A stretch of DNA of 64,000 nucleotides, taken from the NCBI GenBank assembly GCA_014860355.1, contig JACZJV010000023.1, positions 24,451 through 88,450 on the forward strand. The letters run 5' to 3'. The position numbers and the translations under genes are program-made. Below, piece after piece: positions 1 to 8,061 of this stretch (within the stretch, counting starts at the first letter, position 1; the number at the start of each line of letters is the position of its first letter). The DNA comes from Burkholderiales bacterium. Its GTDB lineage: Bacteria > Pseudomonadota > Gammaproteobacteria > Burkholderiales > SG8-39. The notes under the pieces are model-generated. The model was not told the DNA's origin, searched no databases, and saw only the letters and a program-made list of their open reading frames with translations.

Positions 1-691
1 CCTGCACCGCGAACAGGCGGTCCTTGCCGTAGAGCGAGCCGGTTGGCAGGTTGACGTTGGCCTGGACGATGGCCTGCTCGACTTCGTTGATGCCGACGCC
101 GCGCGCGGCCAGCTGGTTCGGATCGACCTGCACGCGCACCGCATATTTCTGCTGACCATATACCAGCACCTGGGCCACTCCGCTGATAGTGGAAATGCGC
201 TGGGCGAGAAAGGTTTCCGCGTATTCGTTGACTTCCGAAAGCGGCAGCACATCCGAGGTGAGAGCAAGGTAATAGACCGGAAAATCCGCCGGGTTGACCT
301 TGCGGAAGGATGGCGGCGCGGGCATAGTCGCCGGCAATTGCCGTGCTGCGGAGGCAATGGCCGAGTTGACGTCCTGGGCGGCGGCATCGATGTCTCGGCC
401 GAGCGCAAACTGTATGGTGATCTGGGTGGTTCCCTGGCCGCTGGTCGAGTTCATAGAGTCGATGCCGGCGATGGTGGAGAACTGCTTCTCCAGCGGCGTG
501 GCTACTGCGGAGGCCATGGTCTCCGGGCTGGCTCCGGGCAGCGTTGCCGAGACCTGTATCGTCGGGAAGTCGACATTGGGCAACTGGCTTACCGGCAGCA
601 GGCGGAAGCCCGCCACACCGAAGATCACGATCGCGCTCATGACCAGTATGGTCATGACAGGCCGTCGCACGAACAGCTCGGCGATGTTCAC
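1..691 (-). CDS. RND efflux transporter permease subunit, N-terminal part (cut by window start)
   Basis: Inner-membrane pump of a tripartite resistance-nodulation-division efflux system, driven by proton import. The visible N-terminal 230 residues begin with a typical RND opening (NIAELFVRRPVMTILVMSA), in which the first membrane helix follows a short cytoplasmic arm. The periplasmic porter region follows, with PGASPETMASAVATPLEKQ and the GINEVEQAIVQANVNLPTG segment. The start is GTG at 691, and its first four bases overlap the stop of the upstream adaptor gene (GTGA), so the two are translationally coupled. The C-terminal three quarters lie outside the window, so the substrate class (HAE1 drug type or another) cannot be settled, although the sequence resembles MdtB/AcrB-type multidrug pumps. 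Confidence 0.93.
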   Translation of the reverse strand, partial: MNIAELFVRRPVMTILVMSAIVIFGVAGFRLLPVSQLPNVDFPTIQVSATLPGASPETMASAVATPLEKQFSTIAGIDSMNSTSGQGTTQITIQFALGRDIDAAAQDVNSAIASAARQLPATMPAPPSFRKVNPADFPVYYLALTSDVLPLSEVNEYAETFLAQRISTISGVAQVLVYGQQKYAVRVQVDPNQLAARGVGINEVEQAIVQANVNLPTGSLYGKDRLFAVQ

Positions 692-1833
692 GGCTTTCCG
701 GTCTTCGGCTTGGCGACCGTGACCCTGGTTCCAGGCGCCAGCCGCAGTTGCCCTTTGACTACGACCGTTTCCCCTTTTTCCAAGCCTCTGGCGATGATGG
801 CGTATTCCCCATCGACCCGGTCCAGTTCCACCTTGCGCACTTCGGCAGTCGAATCGGGCTTGACGACAAAGACGTATTGGCCCTGCGGCCCGGTCTGCAC
901 TGCCTGCGACGGCACCAGCAGCGCGTCCTTCTGGTCAAAGAGTTTCAGGCGGGCATTGACGAACTGGCCCGGCCAAAGGGCGCTGTCCTTGTTCGGGAAC
1001 AGTGCCTTCAGCTTGATCGTACCGGTGGTAGCGTCGACGGCATTATCGACGAACGTCAGGGTACCGATAGCGGTCAACTTGCCCGAATCAGGCGGCGACG
1101 CCTCGACCTGCAATTTGGCCTTCGCCATGTGTTCGCGCACCGCCACAAGATTCTGCTCTGGAACGGCAAAGCTGACATAGATCGGCTGCACCTGGTTGAT
1201 CACTACCAGCGGAATGCTGTCGTTGGCCTTGACCATATTGCCCTTCTGCAATAACACTTTGCCAACAAATCCGTCCAGGGGCGAACGGATGGTGCTGTAT
1301 TCAAGCTGCAGCCGGGCATTTTCGACAGCCGCTTTGCTGGCGAGGGCAACCGCTGCGGCGGTATCCGCGTTGGTGCGGATCTGCGCATAAGCCTCTTTTG
1401 ATACGAAGTTCTTCTGCAACAGTTCCTGGTAGCGCCGCTCCTGCGAACGCGTCTGTTCCGACTGCGCTGTATCGCGCATCAAGTTGGCTTCGGCCTGGCG
1501 CAGGGTTGCCTCAAACGGGCGCGGATCTATTCTGAACAGTACCGCGCCTTTTCTTATCTTATGTCCCTCCTCGAAGTTGACTTCCACAATCTGTCCATCC
1601 ACGCGCGCCTTGAGCGCTACTGTGGCGTATGCCTCGACGTTGCCGATTGCATGGATGCTCACAGCCACGGCCTGCTGCCCGACCGTTGCAACCGAGACCG
1701 GCGTATCCGGGGCCGCCTTTGCACGCTTCGCGTCCTGGGCGCGAAGCCTGTCCTTCTCATAGGTAAACAAGGTTCCGGCGATGAGCGCGGTGCAGACGAG
1801 CGCAATAAACGTGAGCTTCCCCGGCCTGCTCAC
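688..1833 (-). CDS. RND efflux periplasmic adaptor (membrane fusion protein)
   Basis: HlyD/MdtA-type adaptor that links the inner-membrane pump to an outer-membrane channel. With the chosen GTG start at 1833 it is 381 residues: an N-terminal membrane anchor (KLTFIALVCTALIAGTLFTY), a barrel-sandwich half (VEAYATVALKARVDGQIVEV), an alpha-helical hairpin, the second lipoyl half (STIRSPLDGFVGKVLLQKG) and a beta-barrel ending near PGTRVTVAKPKTGKP. The frame stays open upstream to 2157, but that stretch has no family resemblance and overlaps the lysA remnant. GTG at 1884 is an alternative start, and neither start has a strong ribosome site. It ends in a 4-base overlap with the permease gene. The pair lies directly behind the damaged lysA, which suggests a local rearrangement. 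Confidence 0.88.
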   Translation of the reverse strand: MSRPGKLTFIALVCTALIAGTLFTYEKDRLRAQDAKRAKAAPDTPVSVATVGQQAVAVSIHAIGNVEAYATVALKARVDGQIVEVNFEEGHKIRKGAVLFRIDPRPFEATLRQAEANLMRDTAQSEQTRSQERRYQELLQKNFVSKEAYAQIRTNADTAAAVALASKAAVENARLQLEYSTIRSPLDGFVGKVLLQKGNMVKANDSIPLVVINQVQPIYVSFAVPEQNLVAVREHMAKAKLQVEASPPDSGKLTAIGTLTFVDNAVDATTGTIKLKALFPNKDSALWPGQFVNARLKLFDQKDALLVPSQAVQTGPQGQYVFVVKPDSTAEVRKVELDRVDGEYAIIARGLEKGETVVVKGQLRLAPGTRVTVAKPKTGKP

Positions 1834-2027
1834 GGTGGTCTCGAGACGCGCGAGCGGTTTGCCGGCCGCGAGTGGATTGAACACAGAAGTCGGTGCCGGC
1901 CTAACGGCGGGCGTACCCGGCGGCGCGCCACTGCGCGTAGGGCCGGCCTTACACCTGCCCTGGTATGGCAGTTGGTCTGCTCTGCAATGGACACAGCCGG
2001 TCCGGAGGATATTGGAGATTGCGCAAT

Positions 2028-2303
2028 CTAACGCAAAAAATGTTCCAAGGCAAAAAGCGCCTCGGACCGTTGCCGCCCCCGGACACGGTGCACCTTTCCA
2101 CCGTCCACAATAACGTCGGCCGTCCGCGGCCGGCTGATGCAGTTGAAACTCGTGCAAATTGAGTAAGCGCCGATGGACATCATCGCCAGAATGTTGCCGT
2201 CGCGCATGGCGAGTTCGCGTCCCCTACCGAGAAATTCTGCACTTTCGCAGAAGGGCCGGAGGGCGTCGTATCCGGCAATTTGCCCGCCGCGAAACCCGAA
2301 CAT
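2028..2303 (-). pseudogene. lysA: Diaminopimelate decarboxylase remnant (lysA with a large internal deletion)
   Basis: A 91-codon frame beginning MFGFRGGQIA, which resembles the first residues of LysA. It then jumps straight to GYDALRPFCESAEFLG and continues as a LysA C-terminus (GAYSICTSFNCISRPR, then ADVIVDGGKVHRVRGR). LysA normally has about 410-420 residues and decarboxylates meso-diaminopimelate to lysine using PLP. Here the whole PLP barrel, including the Schiff-base lysine region, is absent. The remnant follows the lptM-like lipoprotein gene by a few bases, which is the usual place for lysA in betaproteobacteria. The deletion is in frame, and positions normally conserved (SNYNSRPR) have drifted to SFNCISRPR, suggesting old decay. 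A working lysine route would need another lysA elsewhere in the genome. Confidence 0.8.
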
Positions 2304-2308
2304 GGAGA

Positions 2309-2434
2309 CTATTTCTGTTTGTTGCTGTTGCTCTGCTGCTCGCTGTTTGTTTCGGACGGCAGAAAGAGTGCGCCTTTGGACCCACAGGCTTGAAGCAGCA
2401 CAACGAGCAGGATGGCGGTGAAGAGGGCACGCAT
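2309..2434 (-). CDS. lptM: LptM-like small lipoprotein
   Basis: A 41-residue lipoprotein. The signal peptide (MRALFTAILLVVLLQAC) ends in a lipobox with the acylated cysteine at position 17. The following GSKGALFLP matches the CG-x-KG-x-L-x-x-P signature of LptM/YifL, a small outer-membrane lipoprotein that helps the LptD/LptE lipopolysaccharide translocon mature. The remaining tail is polar, rich in Gln, Ser and Asn. Its position between mrcA and lysA (here a remnant) is the standard betaproteobacterial location. Identification rests on the short motif and on context. Confidence 0.8.
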   Translation of the reverse strand: MRALFTAILLVVLLQACGSKGALFLPSETNSEQQSNSNKQK

Positions 2435-2553
2435 GCGTTGATTTTAGCACGTGAGCACGTGGCGCCCGGCCGACGAGGGAGAGCGAATTCATCCTTCGTC
2501 TGCTACCGTTACTATCGACCGATCAAGGAATTGCAGCAGGTGGCGGATCTGCC

Positions 2554-4887
2554 CTAGTACAACGGAATTCTGGAGTCCATGGGCGATTGGTTTCCCCCTT
2601 CAGGGGCGTCTGGTTTTCGCTCCGGAGGAAGGTACTCGCGGTAGAAGTACTCGCTAGTCCCGCCGTCGCCGGCTGCCTGGCCGGTTTCAGGGTCGACGTT
2701 GACCCTGACCACTCCTCCTGGTACCTGCTGGAACATTTCGTCGACGCCCTTCAGCGCCTTGCTCATGTAATTCATCCAGATCGGCAGCGCGGCTGCCGAG
2801 CCGGTTTCGCTGTTGCCCAGTTTGCGCGGTTGGTCGAATCCGATCCAGGCGATCGCCGTCAGGGTCGGCTGATAACCGGCGAACCAGGCATCGACGAGGT
2901 CATTGGTAGTGCCGGTCTTGCCTGCCAGATCTTTGCGACCTAGCGACATCGCGCGCGCGGCCGTTCCAAACCGCACGACATCGTGCAGCATGCTGTCCAT
3001 GACGAAGGCGTTGCGCGCATCGATTACGCGCAGGCTTTCATCGCCGGCGCGCGGGGGTTGCGCCTGTGCAAGTACATTGCCGCGGTCGTCGACGATGCGC
3101 TGCACCACATACGGTTCGACGCGATAGCCGCCATTTGCGAATACCGCATATCCGCGCGCCATCTGCCAAGGCGTGACCGAGCCCGCGCCCAGCGCCATGG
3201 TGAGGTAAGGCGGGTGCTTGTCCGCGTCGAAGCCGAAGCGGGTGATATAGTCCTGCGCGTACTGCGGGCCGATCGCTTCCAATACGCGGATCGAGATCAT
3301 GTTCTTCGACTTCGCCAGACCCACGCGCAGGCGCATCGGGCCGTCGTACTTACTGTCGTAATTGTGCGGCTCCCAGGTTTGTCCGCCGGTTTGAGCCGCG
3401 TCGACCACAATTGGGGCGTCCTCGACGATGGTTGCCGGGGTAAAACCCTTCTCCAGCGCCGCCGAATAGATGAACGGCTTGAAGCTGGAACCGGGCTGGC
3501 GCCACGCTTGAGTAACGTGGTTGAACTTGCTGCGATTGAAGTCGAACCCGCCCACCAGCGCGCGCACCCTGCCGTCGCTGGGGCTGATCGCGATCAGCGC
3601 AGACTCGACCTCCGGCAGTTGCAGGATCTGCCAATTGTTCTTTTCGTCCTTTTGTACGCGGATCAGGGCCCCGCGCCTCACGCGTTTGTTCGGCGCGGCC
3701 TTGCTGTCTAGCATTTTCTGGACGAATTTCAGGCCCTCGCCCGCGATGGTCACGACCTCGCCGCCACGCAGGTAGGCGCGCACGCGCTTAGTGCTGGCCT
3801 CCAGCACAACTGCAGCCAGCAGATCGTCGTTATCGGATACATCAGATAGCGCTTCCTCGATGGCTTCATCCGGCTGGCCCTCGGGCGACAGTTCGATATA
3901 CCCCTCGGGTCCGCGGTAGCCGTGGCGCTTGTCATAATCGAGCACACCGCGGCGCAGCGCTGCGTAGGCTGCCTCCTGATCGTCTTTGGTGATGGTGGTA
4001 TAGATGCGGTAACCCTTGGTGTATAGGTCATCTGAAAAACGCTCGTATAGCATTTGCCGCACCATTTCCGCTACGTATTCGGCGTGCAAGGCGTACGTGT
4101 TCGTTTGGTGCTTGACCACGATCGGCGCTTTCTGCGCTTCGGCGAATTGGGCGTCAGTGATGTGGCCCAGTTCATGCATGCGTCTAAGCACGTAAAGTTG
4201 TCGCTGCTTGGCGCGCTTGGGGTTGACCACTGGATTGTAACTGGACGGGGCTTTGGGCAAGCCGGCGAGCATAGCCGCCTCGGCCAAACTGATATTCTTT
4301 AACGCCTTGCCATAGTAAATCTGTGCCGCCGCGGCGAAGCCGTAAGCCCGCTGTCCCAGGTAGATCTGGTTGATATAAATTTGCAGAATCTCGTCCTTGG
4401 ACAGGCTTGCTTCGATCTTGAAGGCAAGGAGCGCTTCATACAATTTTCGCGTAAGCGTTTTCTCGCTAGACAGGAAAAAGTTCCTTGCTACCTGCATAGT
4501 GATGGTGGAAGCTCCCTGACGCCTGCCGCCGGAGGTCAGGTTGGAATAGGCCGCCCGAATGACGCCTTGGTAGTCCACTCCGGTATGCTGGTAAAAGCGT
4601 TCGTCTTCAGCGGCCAGGATGGCCTGTTTCATGATTTTAGGAACTTCATCTATGGCGACGATGGCGCGGCGCTCCTCGCCGAACTCTCCGATTAGTAGGC
4701 CCTCAGCGCTGTACACGCGCAACGGCACCTTGGGCCGGTAGTCGGTAAGTACCTCTAGCGTGGGCAGATTGGGAAAGGCGAGCAGAATCATGAGACTCAG
4801 GATGGCGACGGCCATAACCCCCAGTCCGACAAGGAGCAAGATCGGAAAGGTAATGAGGCGTAACCACATGAATGATTTGGCGGCCAA
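2554..4887 (-). CDS. mrcA: Penicillin-binding protein 1A, bifunctional transglycosylase/transpeptidase
   Basis: Class A PBP of 777 residues that polymerises lipid II into glycan strands and cross-links the peptides in the periplasm. A single N-terminal membrane helix (about residues 12-38) precedes the GT51 transglycosylase domain, with its catalytic glutamate in AAEDERFYQHTGVD (Glu94) and the GASTITMQVARNFFL motif. An OB-like insert follows, then the transpeptidase domain with the serine motif QPGSSFKPF (SxxK), the KSKN motif and KTGTTND. Length and layout fit PBP1A rather than PBP1B or 1C. It diverges from pilM, a conserved arrangement in beta- and gammaproteobacteria. Confidence 0.97.
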   Translation of the reverse strand: MAAKSFMWLRLITFPILLLVGLGVMAVAILSLMILLAFPNLPTLEVLTDYRPKVPLRVYSAEGLLIGEFGEERRAIVAIDEVPKIMKQAILAAEDERFYQHTGVDYQGVIRAAYSNLTSGGRRQGASTITMQVARNFFLSSEKTLTRKLYEALLAFKIEASLSKDEILQIYINQIYLGQRAYGFAAAAQIYYGKALKNISLAEAAMLAGLPKAPSSYNPVVNPKRAKQRQLYVLRRMHELGHITDAQFAEAQKAPIVVKHQTNTYALHAEYVAEMVRQMLYERFSDDLYTKGYRIYTTITKDDQEAAYAALRRGVLDYDKRHGYRGPEGYIELSPEGQPDEAIEEALSDVSDNDDLLAAVVLEASTKRVRAYLRGGEVVTIAGEGLKFVQKMLDSKAAPNKRVRRGALIRVQKDEKNNWQILQLPEVESALIAISPSDGRVRALVGGFDFNRSKFNHVTQAWRQPGSSFKPFIYSAALEKGFTPATIVEDAPIVVDAAQTGGQTWEPHNYDSKYDGPMRLRVGLAKSKNMISIRVLEAIGPQYAQDYITRFGFDADKHPPYLTMALGAGSVTPWQMARGYAVFANGGYRVEPYVVQRIVDDRGNVLAQAQPPRAGDESLRVIDARNAFVMDSMLHDVVRFGTAARAMSLGRKDLAGKTGTTNDLVDAWFAGYQPTLTAIAWIGFDQPRKLGNSETGSAAALPIWMNYMSKALKGVDEMFQQVPGGVVRVNVDPETGQAAGDGGTSEYFYREYLPPERKPDAPEGGNQSPMDSRIPLY

Positions 4888-5099
4888 GGGATGGTTTCAA
4901 CGCGTCAGACGCGGTGCTATAGGTTATGGAGTCCAAAAAGGGGCGCCGCAGACCGCTTGGTCCAGGTGCTGCCAAAAATACCGGTATGCAAAGCCCCTCG
5001 AGAGGCAGGCATTATAGAGTATCCCCGGGCGCGGGCGCATTGGCAGCTTTTGTGACTTGCGGAAGCTCTCCCCTATTATTTGCTTTACATCTTCAAGAC

Positions 5100-5128
5100 T
5101 TGTTGCTAGCATTTAACGTAAATTATAT
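5100..5128 (+). promoter_or_regulatory. Candidate sigma-70 promoter of the pil operon
   Basis: In the 282-base divergent gap between mrcA and pilM there is TTGTTG at 5100-5105 and TTATAT at 5123-5128, separated by 17 bases, about 40 bases upstream of the TTG start of pilM. The surrounding bases are AT-rich, unlike the flanking coding DNA. Assignment is by motif only. I did not find an equally clear promoter for mrcA in this gap. Confidence 0.45.
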
Positions 5129-5169
5129 GTATCGCGCCTAACCGGGGATAGTTCAAAGGGAAATTCACC

Positions 5170-6243
5170 TTGGACCTAGACATATTCAAGCCAAAGGCAC
5201 CGCCACTTTTCGGGATGGACATCAGTTCGTCTGCCGTGAAAATGGTCGAGATTGTCGATTCTGGCAAAGGGGTGCTGCGCGTGGAGCGCTATGTGATCGA
5301 GCCCCTGCCCAAGGACGCGGTGGTGGACGGCAACATCACCAATCTTGAGGCCGTGGTTGAAACGGTCAAGCATGGATGGAAGAAACTGGCCACCCGCACC
5401 AAGAATGTCGCAATGGCTCTACCTACGGCGGCGGTGATTACCAAGAAAATCGTGGTACCGGCGGGCTTGCGCGACGACGAACTGGGCATCCAAGTAGAAA
5501 CCGAGGCTAACCAGTACATTCCCTTCGCGCTGGACGAAGTCAACCTCGACTATCAGGTAATCGGCCCCGCGCCTTCAAATGCCGAAGAGGCCGAGGTGCT
5601 GATCGCCGCCTCGCGTAAGGAAAAGGTGGAGGACCGCGTGGCGGTCGCCGAGGCCGCCGGACTGAAGTCACTGGTCATGGACGTGGAATCCTACGCGGTG
5701 CAGGCTGCTTTCGACCTGATCAAGAAGCAGTTCCCCGACGAAGGCAGTGAACAGAACATCGCCTTGGTTGATATCGGGGCCAATGTAATGAACGTCACCG
5801 TGCTTCGAAACGATCAGACGGTATACACCCGCGAGCAGGCTATAGGCGGCGGCCAGCTCACGCAGGACATCATGCGGCAGTATGGCATGAGTCAGGAAGA
5901 GGCCGAGAATGCCAAGCGTACCGGAGGGCTGCCGGATTCGTACGAAGCTGAAATTCTGCGCCCGTTCCTTGAAAATCTGGCATTAGAGGTGCAGCGTGCG
6001 ATGCAGTTTTTCTTCACCTCCACCCCGTACACCAGCATCGAGCACATTCTGCTCACCGGCGGTTCGGCCGTGATTCCCGGGCTGGAGGACATCGTCGGCT
6101 CCCGCTCCCAGATCAATACTCGGGTGGCCAATCCGTTTGCGAGCATGCAGGTGTCGCCACGTATCCAGCCGAAGAAGCTGCTGGTCGATGCACCGTCATT
6201 AATGGTCGCATGCGGCCTGGCGATGCGGAGGTTCGATCCATGA
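5170..6243 (+). CDS. pilM: Type IV pilus assembly protein PilM
   Basis: Cytoplasmic actin-like protein of 357 residues that binds the N-terminal peptide of PilN and anchors the inner-membrane alignment complex of the type IV pilus machine. The family opening KPKAPPLFGMDISSSAVKMVE is present, as are the ATPase-fold phosphate loops (VDIGANVMNVTVLR and LLTGGSAVIPGLEDIV). The start is an unusual TTG at 5170, chosen because the family begins with this MDLxxFKPK peptide. It is the first gene of pilMNOPQ, and its stop overlaps the pilN start by four bases (ATGA). Confidence 0.96.
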   Translation: MDLDIFKPKAPPLFGMDISSSAVKMVEIVDSGKGVLRVERYVIEPLPKDAVVDGNITNLEAVVETVKHGWKKLATRTKNVAMALPTAAVITKKIVVPAGLRDDELGIQVETEANQYIPFALDEVNLDYQVIGPAPSNAEEAEVLIAASRKEKVEDRVAVAEAAGLKSLVMDVESYAVQAAFDLIKKQFPDEGSEQNIALVDIGANVMNVTVLRNDQTVYTREQAIGGGQLTQDIMRQYGMSQEEAENAKRTGGLPDSYEAEILRPFLENLALEVQRAMQFFFTSTPYTSIEHILLTGGSAVIPGLEDIVGSRSQINTRVANPFASMQVSPRIQPKKLLVDAPSLMVACGLAMRRFDP

Positions 6244-6857
6244 TCAGGATAAATCTACTGCCTTGGCGCGAAGCGCGGCGCAAGGCACACAACCTCCAAT
6301 TCTACATTCTGATGGGAATGGTTGCCGGCTTGGCAGCCTCGATCGTCCTGTTGGTGCACGGATACTACGCCGCGCGAATTTCCACCCAGACGGAGCGCAA
6401 CCACTTTCTCAAGCAAGAAAACGCCAAGCTCGACAAGGAAATTGCGGAAATAAAGAAGCTGAAGGAAGAAATTCAAGCACTGCTATCGCGCAAGCAGGTT
6501 ATCGAAACCCTGCAGGCGGATCGCGCCCAGACTGTGTATCTGCTTGAACAATTGGTGCGGCAGACCCCGGACGGCGTATATCTAAAATCAGTCACGCAGA
6601 AAGGCCTCAAGGTCAACCTGAGCGGTTATGCGCAATCGAATTCTCGGGTATCGACCTTGATGCGCAACATCGAAGCTTCGCCTTATCTGGAAAATCCTGA
6701 CCTGGTCGAGATCAAGGCGGCAAACGTCAACAGCAGGCGCCTGTCGGAGTTCGTCATGAACCTTAACATCAAGCGGCTGCGACCCGAAGCGAACGCCGCC
6801 AAGGGTGGTGCCGACAATGTCGCGCCGCGCGGCGCGGCCGCTGTCGCGAACAAGTAG
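6240..6857 (+). CDS. pilN: Type IV pilus assembly protein PilN
   Basis: Inner-membrane protein of 205 residues. The conserved cytoplasmic PilM-binding peptide MIRINLLPWREARR is at the N-terminus, one membrane helix spans about residues 21-43, and a coiled-coil segment (residues about 55-90, Glu/Lys rich) and a ferredoxin-like periplasmic domain follow. It dimerises with PilO. The ATG at 6240 overlaps the pilM stop and matches the family N-terminus, so the frame extension upstream to 6210 is not used. Confidence 0.96.
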   Translation: MIRINLLPWREARRKAHNLQFYILMGMVAGLAASIVLLVHGYYAARISTQTERNHFLKQENAKLDKEIAEIKKLKEEIQALLSRKQVIETLQADRAQTVYLLEQLVRQTPDGVYLKSVTQKGLKVNLSGYAQSNSRVSTLMRNIEASPYLENPDLVEIKAANVNSRRLSEFVMNLNIKRLRPEANAAKGGADNVAPRGAAAVANK

Positions 6858-6866
6858 GAATCACCG

Positions 6867-7520
6867 ATGGATAAGCTGCTCGAGCAATTCAGGTATCTCA
6901 ATCCCAAGGATCCGGGGACGTGGCCCGTCCTGCCCAAGCTGCTCGCTTTGCTTGCGTTACTGGCGGCTCTTGTGGCCGTCGGCTATGTGGCAGATTGGCA
7001 GGCTCAGATGGACGAGCTCGTGGCCGGCGCCGAAGAGGAAGTGAAGCTCAAGGAAGCCTACAAGAGCAAAAAGCAGCTTGCGGTCAACCTTGATCTCTAC
7101 CGCCAGCAGTTGCGTGAAATCGACAGTTCATTCGGTGCGCTGCTCAAGCAGTTGCCCAACAAGTCGCAGATGGACGCTTTGCTGGTGGATATCAACCAGG
7201 CGGGCTTGGGACGTGGACTGCAGTTCGATCTGTTCCGCCCGGCGCCGCGGGAGACGATGAAGGAGTTCTACGCCGAACTCCCGGTCAGCGTCAGGGTAAC
7301 GGGTAGCTACCACGATATGGGGCAGTTCGCGAGCGACATCGCGCAACTGTCGCGTATCGTCACGCTCAACGATATCTCCATCCGCCCGGTGGCAGGCAGG
7401 AACGGCAGCGTGCTGGCGATGGACACCAGCGCCAAGACGTTCCGCTATCTGGATGAGGAAGAAGTGGCGAAGCAGAAGCGGGGCGCCAAGAAATCTGCAC
7501 CGGGCAAGAAGAAGAAATGA
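6867..7520 (+). CDS. pilO: Type IV pilus assembly protein PilO
   Basis: Inner-membrane partner of PilN, 217 residues. It has a short cytoplasmic arm (LEQFRYLNPKDPGTWP), a single membrane helix at about residues 23-43, a coiled-coil stalk rich in Lys, Glu and Gln, and a C-terminal periplasmic domain (ELPVSVRVTGSYHDMGQFAS) typical of PilO. The C-terminus is a run of lysines. It follows pilN by nine bases and overlaps the first codon of pilP. PilN/PilO together form the periplasmic link between PilM and the lipoprotein PilP. Confidence 0.96.
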   Translation: MDKLLEQFRYLNPKDPGTWPVLPKLLALLALLAALVAVGYVADWQAQMDELVAGAEEEVKLKEAYKSKKQLAVNLDLYRQQLREIDSSFGALLKQLPNKSQMDALLVDINQAGLGRGLQFDLFRPAPRETMKEFYAELPVSVRVTGSYHDMGQFASDIAQLSRIVTLNDISIRPVAGRNGSVLAMDTSAKTFRYLDEEEVAKQKRGAKKSAPGKKKK

Positions 7521-8053
7521 AGAACCTAGCGATCATAACAACCGTGCTTCTTCTCACCGCATGTGGCGGTGACGAGCATCAGGATCTCAAGGCGGAACTG
7601 AAAAATATTTCCAAGGACCTGCGTGGCCACATCGCTCCGCTGCCTGTGGTGAAGGCTTACGAACCGGTGCCGTATCAGGCATTCGACATTCCTGATCCCT
7701 TCGGACCGGCCAAAATAGAGCTTGCGACTGGAGGAGCTGCAAAAAGCAAAGGCGGTGCCAACGCGCCCGACACCAGGAGGCCGAAAGAACCGCTGGAGGC
7801 GTATCCGCTTGAATCACTGAAGATGGTCGGCACGCTTTCGCAGAAGAACGTCAATTACGCACTGGTGCGCGCGGACAGCAGCTTGTACAGGGTAAAGGCA
7901 GGGAATTACATGGGACAGGATTTCGGCATCATTACCGAAATTACCGACGCCCAGATCAATCTCAAAGAGCTGGTGCAGGATGCATCCGGCGACTGGACTG
8001 AGCGCAAGGTTGCGCTGCAGTTACTAGAGACCGGCGAGGCAAAACGAAGGTGA
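7517..8053 (+). CDS. pilP: Type IV pilus assembly lipoprotein PilP
   Basis: A 178-residue inner-membrane lipoprotein. The signal peptide ends at the lipobox LLTAC (Cys16). A flexible, proline-rich linker (about residues 45-90) leads to a small beta-sandwich domain (YPLESLKMVGTLSQKNVNYA, then YRVKAGNYMGQDFGIITEI), which binds the N0 region of the PilQ secretin. It therefore bridges PilNO to the outer-membrane pore. It overlaps pilO by four bases (ATGA) and runs into the pilQ leader, so the five genes are clearly one transcription unit. Confidence 0.96.
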   Translation: MKNLAIITTVLLLTACGGDEHQDLKAELKNISKDLRGHIAPLPVVKAYEPVPYQAFDIPDPFGPAKIELATGGAAKSKGGANAPDTRRPKEPLEAYPLESLKMVGTLSQKNVNYALVRADSSLYRVKAGNYMGQDFGIITEITDAQINLKELVQDASGDWTERKVALQLLETGEAKRR

Positions 8054-8061
8054 GGATATCC

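Noticed and set aside
2028..2492. A single 154-residue protein spanning the lptM and lysA-remnant region
   Set aside because: Its first 63 codons are just lptM read out of frame. Only the part from 2303 onward resembles LysA.
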